Shown piece by piece: positions 1 to 9,386 of a stretch of DNA of 64,000 nt (position 1 is the stretch's first letter; every line of letters begins with the position of its first letter). The stretch is from Lysobacter panacisoli (GTDB lineage Bacteria > Pseudomonadota > Gammaproteobacteria > Xanthomonadales > Xanthomonadaceae). The notes below the pieces were generated by a model. That model searched no databases and was not told the DNA's origin. It saw nothing but the letters and a program-made list of their open reading frames with translations. The DNA lies in assembly GCF_009765165.1 (NCBI RefSeq), contig NZ_VLNU01000001.1:2097001-2161000 (forward strand). The letters are read 5' to 3'. The translations under genes were made by a program, and so were the position numbers.

Positions 1-477
1 TGCTGGAAGGCCGCGATCGTGCGTAACGACGGCCCGAGCTGCCTGATCTTCTCGCGCCAGAACCTCATGCACCAGCCGCGCACCGCGCAGCAGGTCGCCG
101 ACATCGCGCGTGGCGGTTACGTGCTGAAGGATTCCGTCGGCGCGCCGGAGATCATCCTGATCGCGACCGGTTCCGAAGTCGGACTGGCCACGCAGGCCGC
201 CGCGCAGCTGGGCGACAAGGTGCGCGTGGTGTCGATGCCGTCGACCGACGTGTTCGACCGCCAGGACGCCGCGTACCGCGAATCCGTGCTGCCGAAGGCC
301 TGCCGCAAGCGTGTCGCCATCGAAGCCGGCGTCGGCGCGTTCTGGCGCAAGTACGTCGGCCTGGACGGCGCGGTGATCGGCATCGACGAGTTCGGTGCAT
401 CCGCGCCGGCCGAGAAGCTGTTCCCGCACTTCGGCTTCACGGTCGAGAAGGTCGTAGAGGCGGCGAAGTCGCTCTGA
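1..477 (+). CDS. tkt: Transketolase, C-terminal part (cut by window start)
   Basis: The open frame runs from base 1 to a TGA and gives 158 residues of the transketolase C-terminal domain, including [12 protein letters not shown] and the [12 protein letters not shown] stretch followed by a conserved AIEAG segment. The family transfers two-carbon ketol units between sugar phosphates using thiamine diphosphate, linking the pentose phosphate pathway to glycolysis. The ThDP-binding domains lie upstream of the window. A strong hairpin follows the stop. gapA, pgk, pyk and fba lie downstream on the same strand, so this looks like the head of a dispersed central-carbon cluster. Confidence 0.96.
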   Translation, partial: CWKAAIVRNDGPSCLIFSRQNLMHQPRTAQQVADIARGGYVLKDSVGAPEIILIATGSEVGLATQAAAQLGDKVRVVSMPSTDVFDRQDAAYRESVLPKACRKRVAIEAGVGAFWRKYVGLDGAVIGIDEFGASAPAEKLFPHFGFTVEKVVEAAKSL

Positions 478-499
478 GTTCCAGTCAATCGGGCGATTC

Positions 500-532
500 C
501 ACGAAGCGGCTCCGGCCGCTTCGTGCGTTTTG
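500..532 (+). terminator. Terminator hairpin after tkt
   Basis: A perfect 11-bp stem (CACGAAGCGGC pairing with GCCGCTTCGTG) with a TCCG tetraloop is followed by CGTTTTG. It starts 22 bases after the tkt stop and fits an intrinsic terminator with a short U run. Confidence 0.75.
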
Positions 533-621
533 GGCATCCGCGTAGCGACGACCGGCACATGCGCACGGTGTGAGTCGTACCACTACACTGCGCCGGCGAC
601 TTATCCGGCGCAGGTTCCCGC

Positions 622-1353
622 ATGACGAGTGTTGCGATTCCGGTCCTCGGCCTCGCCGTGGTCGACGCCATCAATCCCTCGGCGCTCGCGGTGGCGCTGT
701 GGTGGCTCGCGCGTCCGGGTGCGACGCCACGGTTGCTCGCGTACATCGCCGGCATCGTGAGCGCATATCTCCCGCTCGGCATCGCGCTGATGCTGGGTGC
801 GGGCGCAGTGGCGCACCGCTTCGGCGATTCGCTCGACCATCCCGTCGTGCTGTCGTTGCAGCTCGCTATCGGCTTGGCGCTGCTCGGTTACGCCGTGTTT
901 GCGCCCAAGGCGAAAGCCGCAGCCGACGAACATCGCGAGCCGCGCGTAGGCGGGCTTCTCGGCATGCTGCTGCTGGGCATCACCGTGACCGTGGTGGAAC
1001 TGACGACGGCGATGCCGTACTTCGCGGCGATCGCGGTGATGACCTCGGCGGAACTATCCGTCGCGCAATGGTTGCCGCTGCTCGTCGTCTACAACCTCAT
1101 CTTCATCGCGCCGCCGTTGTTGCTGGTGGCGCTGAACGCAATGTTCGGACGACACCTGCAGGGCCGGTTCGCACACTGGCGCGTGCGCCTGCAGGCCGGC
1201 GCGCGTGAGGCGGGGCTGTGGGTGATGGCACTGGCTGGCGTCGCGCTGGCGGGCGATGCGGTCACACGCTTCATGGGCGAACGCGGCGAGCGCGAACGTG
1301 CCATGCAGTCGATTGTCGCGCCGGCTACGTCGTCTCCGCCAGCGCAAGACTGA
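622..1353 (+). CDS. GAP/Sap-family multispanning membrane protein
   Basis: A 243-residue, strongly hydrophobic protein with about six membrane segments and a NPSALAVAL motif near the N-terminus (about residues 18-26). The pattern resembles the GAP/Sap family (named for mycobacterial glycolipid-addressing proteins) and LysE-like exporters. No substrate can be read from the sequence. The ATG at 622 starts exactly at the hydrophobic N-terminus. The last 29 bases overlap, tail to tail, the end of the acetyl-CoA hydrolase-family gene on the other strand. Family assignment is by similarity only. Confidence 0.7.
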   Translation: MTSVAIPVLGLAVVDAINPSALAVALWWLARPGATPRLLAYIAGIVSAYLPLGIALMLGAGAVAHRFGDSLDHPVVLSLQLAIGLALLGYAVFAPKAKAAADEHREPRVGGLLGMLLLGITVTVVELTTAMPYFAAIAVMTSAELSVAQWLPLLVVYNLIFIAPPLLLVALNAMFGRHLQGRFAHWRVRLQAGAREAGLWVMALAGVALAGDAVTRFMGERGERERAMQSIVAPATSSPPAQD

Positions 1354-3262
1354 GCAGCCGCGCCTCCAGCCGTTCGCCGAATCCCTGCGGCGATGCGAGG
1401 TCCATGCGCTGCAGCGCCTCGCTGTCGAGCGGATGCGAGCCGAATGCGCGCAGGACGGTGCGCAGCTTGGCGCCGCGCGTCGCGGTGTTTGCCTTCAACC
1501 ACGACAGCGCCTTGACCAGTCGCTGCTCCACCGGCGTGAAATCGCTGCCGAGCGGATAGTCGGGCAGTGCACCATTGCGGCGGAACGGTGCCAGCGCCTT
1601 CGCCAGGACTTCAGGCGTATTGCGCGCCGCGCGCGCGGGCAGGGCGAAATCCGCCCGCAGCTTGCCCGAGCGCTTCGCGCTGTCGAGCAGCGCCTGCTGG
1701 AAACGCGCATCGGCGATGGCCGCCATGCCGATCACGCAGTCCTCGTCGCTGCGGCCGCGGATGTCGGCGATTCCGTACTCGCTGATGTAGGTGTCGCGCA
1801 GGTGCCGCGGGATGGTGGTGTGGCCGTAGTTCCACACCACGTTCGACGTCACCTGGCCGCGCGCCTCGCGACTCGCGCGCAGGAGAAGAACGGAACGTGC
1901 GTCGGGCAATGCGTGCGCCATCGCCACGAAGTTGTACTGCCCGCCGACGCCGGATACGACGCGACCGTCCTCGAGCGCATCCGACACCGCCGCGCCGAGC
2001 GCGGTCGCCATCATGCAGGTGTTGAAGAAACGTGCGTCGCGACGTTGCAGTCGTTCCAGTGCCTCGTCGCCGCCGTAGAGTTCGTTCACTTCGCCGACGC
2101 GCTTCATGCCGATGCCGCGGCGCACGTCCGGTGCGAGGTTGCGCAGCCATTCGTAGAACTCGGGCGAGCCGAGATAGAAGGCGCCGTGCAGGAACTCGCC
2201 CTGTTCCTCCAGCATGGCCAGGTCGTGCGCGCTGGCGGCACCGGCGTTGATGCGGCGCATCGCCGACACGTCGTCGACGACACGGCGGCGCAGCACGCCC
2301 ACCTCCACCAGCCGGCGGAAGCCTTCGTTGATCATCTCGCTGCAGCCGTACAGCCCCTGCGCGAACGGCGCCAGCGCCGGATCGTCCGCCGATGCCGAGC
2401 CGAGTGCGCGCAGCACCGCGCGGTAACTGGCGTTGTCCGTGTGGCGCAGTGCCAGCGCATGGCACAACGCGTCCGCGAGCGCGCCGATGCCGACCTGGAA
2501 CGTACCACCGTCGACGACCAGCGTGCTGGCGTGGAAGCCGATCGCGTAGTCGATGTCGTTGACCGGCTGTCGCGGCAGACCGAACAGTTTCGGGTGAGGG
2601 CCCGGCGGCGTCACGATCGCGTCGAAGTACTCCGCGTCCACCGCGGCGCTGCCGTCGAGCCAGGGCAGTTCCGGATCGATTTCGGCGATCAGCAGCGGAC
2701 GCGGCAGTCCGCGCTCGGTGAGCGCATCGACGGTGTCGAACGTGAGGTCGGTGTTGCACGACAACGACAAACGTCGGCCGTCGGGCGAACGCGCGACGCG
2801 CTGCACGATGGCGTTGACCCCGCGGTCGGCCAGAGCGCGCGCGACGTGCGTGTAGTTGAGACTGGCATAGCGGCGCTGTACCGGGATCGAGTCGAGCATC
2901 GCGCCCGACTGCAGGTAGAACTCTTCGATCTCGATGTGCGCCGGCAAGGCGTTGCGCTTGAGCGCCTGCACGTAGGCCAGGCGCGGGAAGTCCTTGCCGA
3001 AGTGCCGCTCCGCGAACGGCTTGACGAAGCGTCCTTCCAGTCCCTTGCCGCCGCCCGGCGGATCCAGCGACAACGCGGTGTAGAGATGCAGCGGCTTCGA
3101 CGGATCGTTCTCGACGCGCGCGTACAGCGCATTGAGCAGCCGGTGCGGCTTGCCCAGGCCGAGCGGCGCGCCGACATGCAGCGGGCCGCGGATGCGCGAC
3201 AGCAGCAGGTCGACGGCGGCGTCGAGGGAATCGAGCAGGACGGGGGCGGGGCGCGCGTTCAT
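1325..3262 (-). CDS. Acetyl-CoA hydrolase/transferase family protein
   Basis: 645 residues, longer than the roughly 500-residue succinyl-CoA:acetate CoA-transferases. Recognisable parts are an N-terminal HVGAPLGLGKPHRLLNAL segment, the central VVDGGTFQVGIGALADAL stretch typical of the family's substrate-binding half, and a C-terminal SGVGGQYNFVAMAHAL segment corresponding to the conserved GGQxDF region. Such enzymes move or hydrolyse CoA on short-chain acids, but the substrate is not defined here. The start at 3262 begins directly before a conserved helix. The gene stands alone; its 3' end overlaps the neighbouring + strand gene. Confidence 0.85.
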   Translation of the reverse strand: MNARPAPVLLDSLDAAVDLLLSRIRGPLHVGAPLGLGKPHRLLNALYARVENDPSKPLHLYTALSLDPPGGGKGLEGRFVKPFAERHFGKDFPRLAYVQALKRNALPAHIEIEEFYLQSGAMLDSIPVQRRYASLNYTHVARALADRGVNAIVQRVARSPDGRRLSLSCNTDLTFDTVDALTERGLPRPLLIAEIDPELPWLDGSAAVDAEYFDAIVTPPGPHPKLFGLPRQPVNDIDYAIGFHASTLVVDGGTFQVGIGALADALCHALALRHTDNASYRAVLRALGSASADDPALAPFAQGLYGCSEMINEGFRRLVEVGVLRRRVVDDVSAMRRINAGAASAHDLAMLEEQGEFLHGAFYLGSPEFYEWLRNLAPDVRRGIGMKRVGEVNELYGGDEALERLQRRDARFFNTCMMATALGAAVSDALEDGRVVSGVGGQYNFVAMAHALPDARSVLLLRASREARGQVTSNVVWNYGHTTIPRHLRDTYISEYGIADIRGRSDEDCVIGMAAIADARFQQALLDSAKRSGKLRADFALPARAARNTPEVLAKALAPFRRNGALPDYPLGSDFTPVEQRLVKALSWLKANTATRGAKLRTVLRAFGSHPLDSEALQRMDLASPQGFGERLEARLLSLALAETT

Positions 3263-3386
3263 TCGGCAAGGATAGACGCTGGCGGCGGGCTCGACCGTAT
3301 CCGAACCTGCTCTAGTGCGTTTCCTTCAGGTCGACGACCTGGATCGATTCAATCTGGCGGATCCAGCGCGCCGGACGACGCCGCAC

Positions 3387-3806
3387 TCATCGACGACCCC
3401 GATTGACGATGCGGACGAGCTGCGAGCCTGCCAGCATCGCCACGACGAATACAACCGCTTCCGACCAGCCGTGCGCGAGGCTGGCGAGCGCGGGACCGGG
3501 GCAATAGCCCGCCAATCCCCAGCCGATGCCGAACAGCGCGCTGCCGAGCAACAGGCGAAAGTCGATTGCGTCAGACGGCGGCGAGGGCAGGGCATCGCCG
3601 CCAAGCGTGCGGCCGCGTCGTCGCAACCACGCGAAGCCGGGAATCGACACTACCAGTGCCGCGCCCATCACCAGCGCGAGCGAGGGATCCCACGATCCGG
3701 CGATGTCGAGGAAGTTGAGCACCTTGTCGGGCGTGGTCATGCCCGAGATGGCGAGGCCAAGGCCGAACAGCGCGCCCGCGATGGCGCCGTGCACGATCCG
3801 GTTCAT
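3387..3806 (-). CDS. YeeE/YedE-type membrane protein (DUF6691), half 2
   Basis: 139 residues with about four hydrophobic segments and the glycine-rich signatures GLGLAISGMTTPDKVLNF near the N-terminus and FGIGWGLAGYCPGPAL near the C-terminus. These are hallmarks of the YeeE/YedE sulfur-compound transporter family, here split over two small genes. The ATG overlaps the TGA of the upstream partner by four bases, so the two are translationally coupled. The likely role, inferred from family and context, is moving reduced sulfur (thiosulfate or persulfide-like) compounds across the inner membrane alongside the persulfide dioxygenase upstream. Confidence 0.88.
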   Translation of the reverse strand: MNRIVHGAIAGALFGLGLAISGMTTPDKVLNFLDIAGSWDPSLALVMGAALVVSIPGFAWLRRRGRTLGGDALPSPPSDAIDFRLLLGSALFGIGWGLAGYCPGPALASLAHGWSEAVVFVVAMLAGSQLVRIVNRGRR

Positions 3807-4228
3807 GCGAAGCCACCGGCGATGTGGCGCACCACGTACACGGTGACGATCCCCGCGCCCATGAACACCAGCACCGCCCACAACGAGCGCCGCGAAAGGC
3901 GCGCGAGTCCGCAGATGCCGTGTCCGCTGGTGCAGCCGTTGCCCAGTCGCGTTCCCGCGCCGACCAGTACGCCGGCGATGGTCAATGCGAGCCACGGAAA
4001 GCCGCTGCGCGGCGATGCGCCCCACAGCGCGAACCACGCACCTGCGGCGACGATCATCGCGATCAGGAAGGCCAGTCGCCAGCCGCGCTCCTCGCGCGTA
4101 TCGACGGCGCGGTTGAGGATGCCGCTGATACCGGCGATGCGGCCGATCGTGGCGAGCAGCCACGTCGCGGCGAGGCCGATCAGCGCGCCGCCGATCAGTG
4201 CGGAAACGGGAGTGAATCCGGTAGGCAT
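3803..4228 (-). CDS. YeeE/YedE-type membrane protein, half 1
   Basis: 141 residues with about four membrane segments. The central RLGNGCTSGHGICGLARLS motif carries the paired cysteines and glycines characteristic of YeeE/YedE proteins. It is the second gene of a three-gene - strand unit: MBL-fold hydrolase, this gene, then the other YeeE half. The start lies 6 bases after the stop of the hydrolase. Operons of this content are known targets of BigR in plant-associated proteobacteria, and a BigR-like operator lies upstream of this unit. Confidence 0.9.
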   Translation of the reverse strand: MPTGFTPVSALIGGALIGLAATWLLATIGRIAGISGILNRAVDTREERGWRLAFLIAMIVAAGAWFALWGASPRSGFPWLALTIAGVLVGAGTRLGNGCTSGHGICGLARLSRRSLWAVLVFMGAGIVTVYVVRHIAGGFA

Positions 4229-4234
4229 GGGTGG

Positions 4235-5101
4235 TTACAGTCGATCGATGGGAAGTTTCAGGTAGCGCACGCCGTTGTCCTCCGGCGCAGGCAGCGCACC
4301 GGCGCGGATGTTGGTCTGCACGGCGGGCAGGATCAGTGCGGGCATCGCCAGCGTCGCATCGCGCGCTTCGCGCAGCGCGACGTAGTCGTCCTCGCCAACG
4401 CCATCGCGCACATGGATGTTCTCGCGCTTCTGCGCGCCGAGCGTGGTCTCGCAGGCGACGGCACGCCCGTTCGGGCCGTAGTCGTGGCAGACGAACACAC
4501 GCGTTGCGTCGGGCAGCAGTCCGAACAGGCGGTGGATCGAGCGGTACAGCGTGCGCGCGCTGCCGCCGGGGAAATCGCAGCGCGCGGTGCCGCTGTCGGG
4601 CATGAACAGCGAATCGCCGGTGAAGAGCGCATCGCCGACGGCATACGCACAGCTGTCGCTGGTGTGGCCGGGCACGGCGATCACGCGCGCTTCGATCGCA
4701 CCGACGCGGAACGTGTCGCCGTCGGCGAACAGTCGATCGAACTGCGAGCCATCGACGGGAAAGTGTTCGCCGAGGTTGAAGATCGGCACGAACGCCTTCT
4801 GCACCTCGCGGATGCCTTCGCCGATCGCGAGCGTGGCGCGCGGCCATTGCGACTTGAGCCAGTGGCCCGCGCTGAGGTGGTCGGCATGCGCGTGTGTTTC
4901 GATGATCCAGTGCACATCGAGGCCGTGCTCGCGGACGAAGTCGACCAGCGCCTGCGCTGAGCGCGTGGACGTACGCGCGGACTTCGCATCGAAGTCGAGC
5001 ACCGGGTCGATCACCGCCGCGGCGTTGCCCGCAGGATCGCGCACGACGTAGCTCCAGGTGTTGCTGTCGGCGTGGAAGAAGGGATGGACCTCGGGTTGCA
5101 T
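4235..5101 (-). CDS. MBL-fold persulfide dioxygenase-like hydrolase (Blh/ETHE1 type)
   Basis: 288 residues of the metallo-beta-lactamase superfamily. The metal-binding motif THAHADH lies at about residues 69-75. Later conserved histidine/aspartate positions are VPGHTSDS, FTGDSLFMPDSGTARCDFPG and VFVCHDYGPNGR. The GTARCDFPGG segment is typical of ETHE1/Blh persulfide dioxygenases, which oxidise glutathione persulfide to sulfite with an Fe(II) centre. In Agrobacterium and Xylella, Blh carries an N-terminal DUF442 domain. That domain is absent here and is encoded separately on the other strand. A GGAGG ribosome site sits five bases before the ATG. Confidence 0.9.
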   Translation of the reverse strand: MQPEVHPFFHADSNTWSYVVRDPAGNAAAVIDPVLDFDAKSARTSTRSAQALVDFVREHGLDVHWIIETHAHADHLSAGHWLKSQWPRATLAIGEGIREVQKAFVPIFNLGEHFPVDGSQFDRLFADGDTFRVGAIEARVIAVPGHTSDSCAYAVGDALFTGDSLFMPDSGTARCDFPGGSARTLYRSIHRLFGLLPDATRVFVCHDYGPNGRAVACETTLGAQKRENIHVRDGVGEDDYVALREARDATLAMPALILPAVQTNIRAGALPAPEDNGVRYLKLPIDRL

Positions 5102-5123
5102 GGCGGCCTCCGTCGGGTTTTAC

Positions 5124-5143
5124 ATATTAGACATTGCTAATTT
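5124..5143. promoter_or_regulatory. BigR-type operator between divergent units
   Basis: A perfect inverted repeat ATTAG-ACATTG-CTAAT (arms 5126-5130 and 5137-5141) sits in an AT-rich patch that is unusual in this GC-rich DNA. It lies 25 bases from the dioxygenase ATG on one side and under 20 bases from the sensor's ATG on the other. One site could therefore repress both divergent units. The arms resemble the AT-rich dyads bound by BigR/SqrR-type ArsR proteins, and the adjacent gene encodes such a protein. Confidence 0.75.
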
Positions 5144-5159
5144 AGCGTTGTCGAATAAA

Positions 5160-5546
5160 ATGGCGGCGACCCATCCCGGCCCGACCCGCGGACACACCTT
5201 GCCCCGTTCCAGCCGCCCGCTCAAATCCAGTTCGCCGCCGAACGCCGACCTGGCGCGCATGCAGGCGCACGCGGGCGAGGCCGCGACGCTGCTGCGCACG
5301 CTCGCCAACGAACAGCGTCTGCTGTTGCTGTGCCATCTGGTGGACGGCGAGCAGGGCGTAAGCGCGCTGCTGTCGCGCGTGGAACTTTCGCAATCCGCGC
5401 TCTCGCAGCATCTGGCGGTGCTGCGTGAAGCCGGTCTCGTGCAGGCCCGGCGCGAGGCACAGCAGGTGTTCTATTCGCTGGTGCCCGGACCCGCGCAGCA
5501 GGTCATGGCCACGCTGCATTCGATCTACTGCGGAGACGACGCATGA
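5160..5546 (+). CDS. bigR: ArsR-family persulfide sensor, BigR-like
   Basis: 128 residues with a winged helix-turn-helix; the recognition segment is LSQSALSQHLAVLREAGLV. Two cysteines sit where BigR/SqrR carry their redox pair: Cys58 in RLLLLCHLVDGE and Cys124 in HSIYCGDDA near the C-terminus. In the family, persulfides form a cross-link between these and release DNA, switching on sulfide/persulfide detoxification. The ATG at 5160 gives a slightly long N-terminus, and no clear ribosome site precedes it, so an internal start near residue 34 is possible. The gene overlaps the DUF442 gene by four bases. Autoregulation through the adjacent operator is inferred. Confidence 0.9.
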   Translation: MAATHPGPTRGHTLPRSSRPLKSSSPPNADLARMQAHAGEAATLLRTLANEQRLLLLCHLVDGEQGVSALLSRVELSQSALSQHLAVLREAGLVQARREAQQVFYSLVPGPAQQVMATLHSIYCGDDA

Positions 5547-6088
5547 ACCGCCACGCTTTCCTCGCTTGCACGACTGTCGTCGCGCTCGCCTTCCTGCCTT
5601 CGTTCTCGACGGCTTCGCCGCCGACATCTTCGATGCCCGCCACGACCATGCACGACGCCATCCCGAACCTGCGCGAACCGCGCGCGAACCTGCTGACCGG
5701 CGGCCAGCCCGATGCATCCGCGTGGCAGGTGCTCGCGACCCAGGGTGTCACCACCGTCATCAATCTTCGTCCCGATGCGGAACTGGGCGGACGCGACGAA
5801 GCGGCGGAAGTCGCCGCGGCAGGCATGGCCTACGTGTCGATTCCCGTGGCCGGCGCGGGCGAAATCACGCCTGCGAACGCACGCGCGCTGTCGGATGCGA
5901 TCGCGAAGGCGAGCGGTCGCGTGCTCGTGCATTGCGCGTCTGGCAATCGCGTCGGTGCATTGCTTGCGCTCGGCGCAGCACAGGAGGGCGCCGATGCGCA
6001 GGCGGCGCTGGAATTCGGCAAGGACGCCGGTCTCACCGGCGCCGAACCGCGCGTGCGCGAACTGCTGGGATTGCCGCCCGCGCCGTGA
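5543..6088 (+). CDS. Secreted DUF442 (Blh N-domain-like) phosphatase/rhodanese-fold protein
   Basis: 181 residues. A signal peptide of about 25 residues precedes a DUF442/TIGR01244 domain. The domain carries NLLTGGQPD at about residues 49-57 and the Cys-X5-Arg loop HCASGNR (Cys131, Arg136) used by tyrosine phosphatases and the related sulfurtransferases. In classical Blh proteins this domain is fused ahead of the persulfide dioxygenase in the cytoplasm; here it stands alone and appears exported. It is translationally coupled to the bigR-like gene (ATGA overlap). A role in periplasmic persulfide handling is an inference; phosphatase activity is the alternative. Confidence 0.82.
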   Translation: MNRHAFLACTTVVALAFLPSFSTASPPTSSMPATTMHDAIPNLREPRANLLTGGQPDASAWQVLATQGVTTVINLRPDAELGGRDEAAEVAAAGMAYVSIPVAGAGEITPANARALSDAIAKASGRVLVHCASGNRVGALLALGAAQEGADAQAALEFGKDAGLTGAEPRVRELLGLPPAP

Positions 6089-6889
6089 TCAGCGCGCCAG
6101 TGCGGCGTTGAGCGTCGCCGCCAGCTGAGCGCCGCCGCGGCGCAGCTGCACTTCGGCGACGGGGCGCCAGGACTGCACATAGTCGTCGCCGATCTTCGCG
6201 CCCGCCGGATACAGGCCGGGACGCGTCGCGATACGGCACGAATCCTCGGCCCATTCCACCGATGCCGGCGGTAGCGGATCGCGTGCCATCGCCACTGCCA
6301 ACGGCATGGCGCGCAGACGCTGCAACCAGTTCGCTTCGTCGAGGTTGGCGGCGTTGAGCATGCCGCTGTCCCACAGCGAATGCAGGTTGCTGCCGCGACC
6401 GTCGAAGTTCACCTGCACGTCGTTGCCGCCCTTGTCGCGCGCGTAACCCGCGTGCAGCGGCTGGTGCACGTCGCCGACGAAATGCACGACGAACTTCAGC
6501 GCCTGCAGGCGTTCGGCCTTCGTGCGCGTCGTGTCGGCGAGGATCGCGGTCTGCGCGCGGATCGCCTCGACCACGCAGTCGCCGTTGGCGCAGTGCTTCG
6601 CCTGCTCGTACTCGCAGCCGTCCTCGGCGATGTTCACGTAATGCCACTTGCTGGTCTTCTTGCCGAGCTGCGGATCCTTGTCGCGCAGTTCGTCGGCCCA
6701 GCTGGCGATGCCCGGCAGCGTGGGATCGGCTTCGCCTTCCAGCAGCTTCGCGATCTGCGCGCGTGCCTGCGGCGTGAGGTCGTCCCACGCGAGCGCGGCG
6801 ACGAGGCGGTGGCCGAGGCGGCCCCATGCAAAGGCGTCGCCCGGAACGGCGAGGGTGAGGATCAGAACAATGCAAAGGAGACGGGTCAT
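6089..6889 (-). CDS. S1/P1-type zinc-dependent nuclease
   Basis: 266 residues from the ATG at 6889. A signal peptide ends at DAFA, leaving Trp as the mature N-terminal residue (WGRLGHR). This is diagnostic, because the S1/P1 family uses the N-terminal Trp as a zinc ligand. Other zinc-ligand motifs are visible: ASWADELR, HYVNI, HFVGDVHQPLHAG and HSLWDSG. The family cleaves single-stranded DNA and RNA in the periplasm or outside the cell and often also acts as a 3'-nucleotidase. An upstream in-frame start would add seven residues and spoil the signal peptide. The gene converges with the DUF442 gene. Confidence 0.93.
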   Translation of the reverse strand: MTRLLCIVLILTLAVPGDAFAWGRLGHRLVAALAWDDLTPQARAQIAKLLEGEADPTLPGIASWADELRDKDPQLGKKTSKWHYVNIAEDGCEYEQAKHCANGDCVVEAIRAQTAILADTTRTKAERLQALKFVVHFVGDVHQPLHAGYARDKGGNDVQVNFDGRGSNLHSLWDSGMLNAANLDEANWLQRLRAMPLAVAMARDPLPPASVEWAEDSCRIATRPGLYPAGAKIGDDYVQSWRPVAEVQLRRGGAQLAATLNAALAR

Positions 6890-6925
6890 GCCGGCCACTT
6901 TAGCCGACACGACCCGTCCCCATGA

Positions 6926-8764
<1,839 letters not shown>

Positions 8765-8787
8765 GGCGCGACGCGTTTGTGTATCGA

Positions 8788-8818
8788 CAAGGGCCGGCAT
8801 TGCCGGCCCTTGTTTTTT
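8788..8818 (+). terminator. Intrinsic terminator of gapA
   Basis: An 11-bp perfect stem (CAAGGGCCGGC with GCCGGCCCTTG), loop ATT, then six T residues, 23 bases after the gapA stop. This is a textbook rho-independent terminator. Confidence 0.92.
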
Positions 8819-8844
8819 GCGCCACGGAACCCCAATTGCACGGC

Positions 8845-9255
8845 ATGAACGACACGCGCGAATCCGACGGACTCACCGAGCAGCACCTGGCGACGCTGGT
8901 CGATCGCTTCTACGAGAAGGTCCGCGCCGATCCCGAACTCGGTCCCGTCTTCAACGCCGCCATCGACGACTGGCCCGAGCACCAGCGGATGCTCACCGCG
9001 TTCTGGTCGTCGGTCGCGCTCGGCACGCGCAGTTATCGTGGCAATCCGATGTCGGCGCATCGCCCGCATCCGATCCGGGTCGAACACTTCGATCGCTGGC
9101 TGTCGCTGTGGCGCGCAACCGCCGCGGAAGTACTGCCGGTCGAACACGTGGATCGCGTGTGCGGCTATGCGGAGAAGATCGGCTACAGCCTGCGTTACGG
9201 CCTGGGCCTGATGGACAAGGCGGGTGCGCGGCCGCTCGGACTGCCGATGGCGTGA
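8845..9255 (+). CDS. Truncated haemoglobin, group III
   Basis: 136 residues with the truncated-globin pattern: an N-terminal LVDRFYEKVRADPELGPVF helix, DWPEHQRMLTAFWSS, then RGNPMSAHRPHP and VEHFDRWLSLW, where the proximal histidine is expected. This resembles group III (Ctb-like) haemoglobins, which bind oxygen or nitric oxide in bacteria facing low oxygen or nitrosative stress. The gene starts 26 bases after the gapA terminator and lies near the FNR-box ompW promoter. A link to nitrate respiration (nap genes at 23-28 kb) is plausible but only inferred. Confidence 0.87.
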   Translation: MNDTRESDGLTEQHLATLVDRFYEKVRADPELGPVFNAAIDDWPEHQRMLTAFWSSVALGTRSYRGNPMSAHRPHPIRVEHFDRWLSLWRATAAEVLPVEHVDRVCGYAEKIGYSLRYGLGLMDKAGARPLGLPMA

Positions 9256-9330
9256 CCGTCGGCGCCGGATTTTTTCCGGTGCGCCGCGTATTGCATTGAG
9301 CCGGCCTTTCCCGGAGGCTGCGGTCCAGAT

Positions 9331-9375
9331 GGGCTGGGGGATGGCCATACCGCCGACCGGCGGAAACCCCGGCCC
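9331..9375 (+). ncRNA. Candidate structured leader upstream of the DUF2339 gene
   Basis: A nine-pair stem (GGGCTGGGG, 9331-9339, with CCCCGGCCC, 9367-9375, one G-U pair) encloses a five-pair hairpin CCGCC-GACC-GGCGG (9350-9363). An asymmetric internal loop holds GGATGGCCATA on one side and AAA on the other. It ends 11 bases before the ATG, right at the GGGGG ribosome-binding stretch. It does not match a riboswitch class I can name. It could simply reflect GC richness. Confidence 0.35.
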
Positions 9376-9386
9376 GGGGGCACCGG

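Noticed and set aside
3312..3386. Short - strand stretch after the YeeE half-gene that reads like a protein end (IQVVDLKETH then stop)
   Set aside because: It follows the TGA of the YeeE half-gene with no start codon or ribosome site. It could be a gene remnant or chance; not enough to call.
1256..3406. Long open frame on the + strand opposite the acetyl-CoA hydrolase-family gene
   Set aside because: It is an antisense shadow caused by high GC; the translation is Arg/Ala/Val/Gln-rich with no recognisable domain, while the - strand frame has clear family motifs.
9331..9375. Structured leader tested by eye against fluoride, c-di-GMP and ZTP riboswitch cores
   Set aside because: The GATGG segment is suggestive of fluoride riboswitches, but the required downstream conserved bases and pseudoknot are not evident, so no class is assigned.
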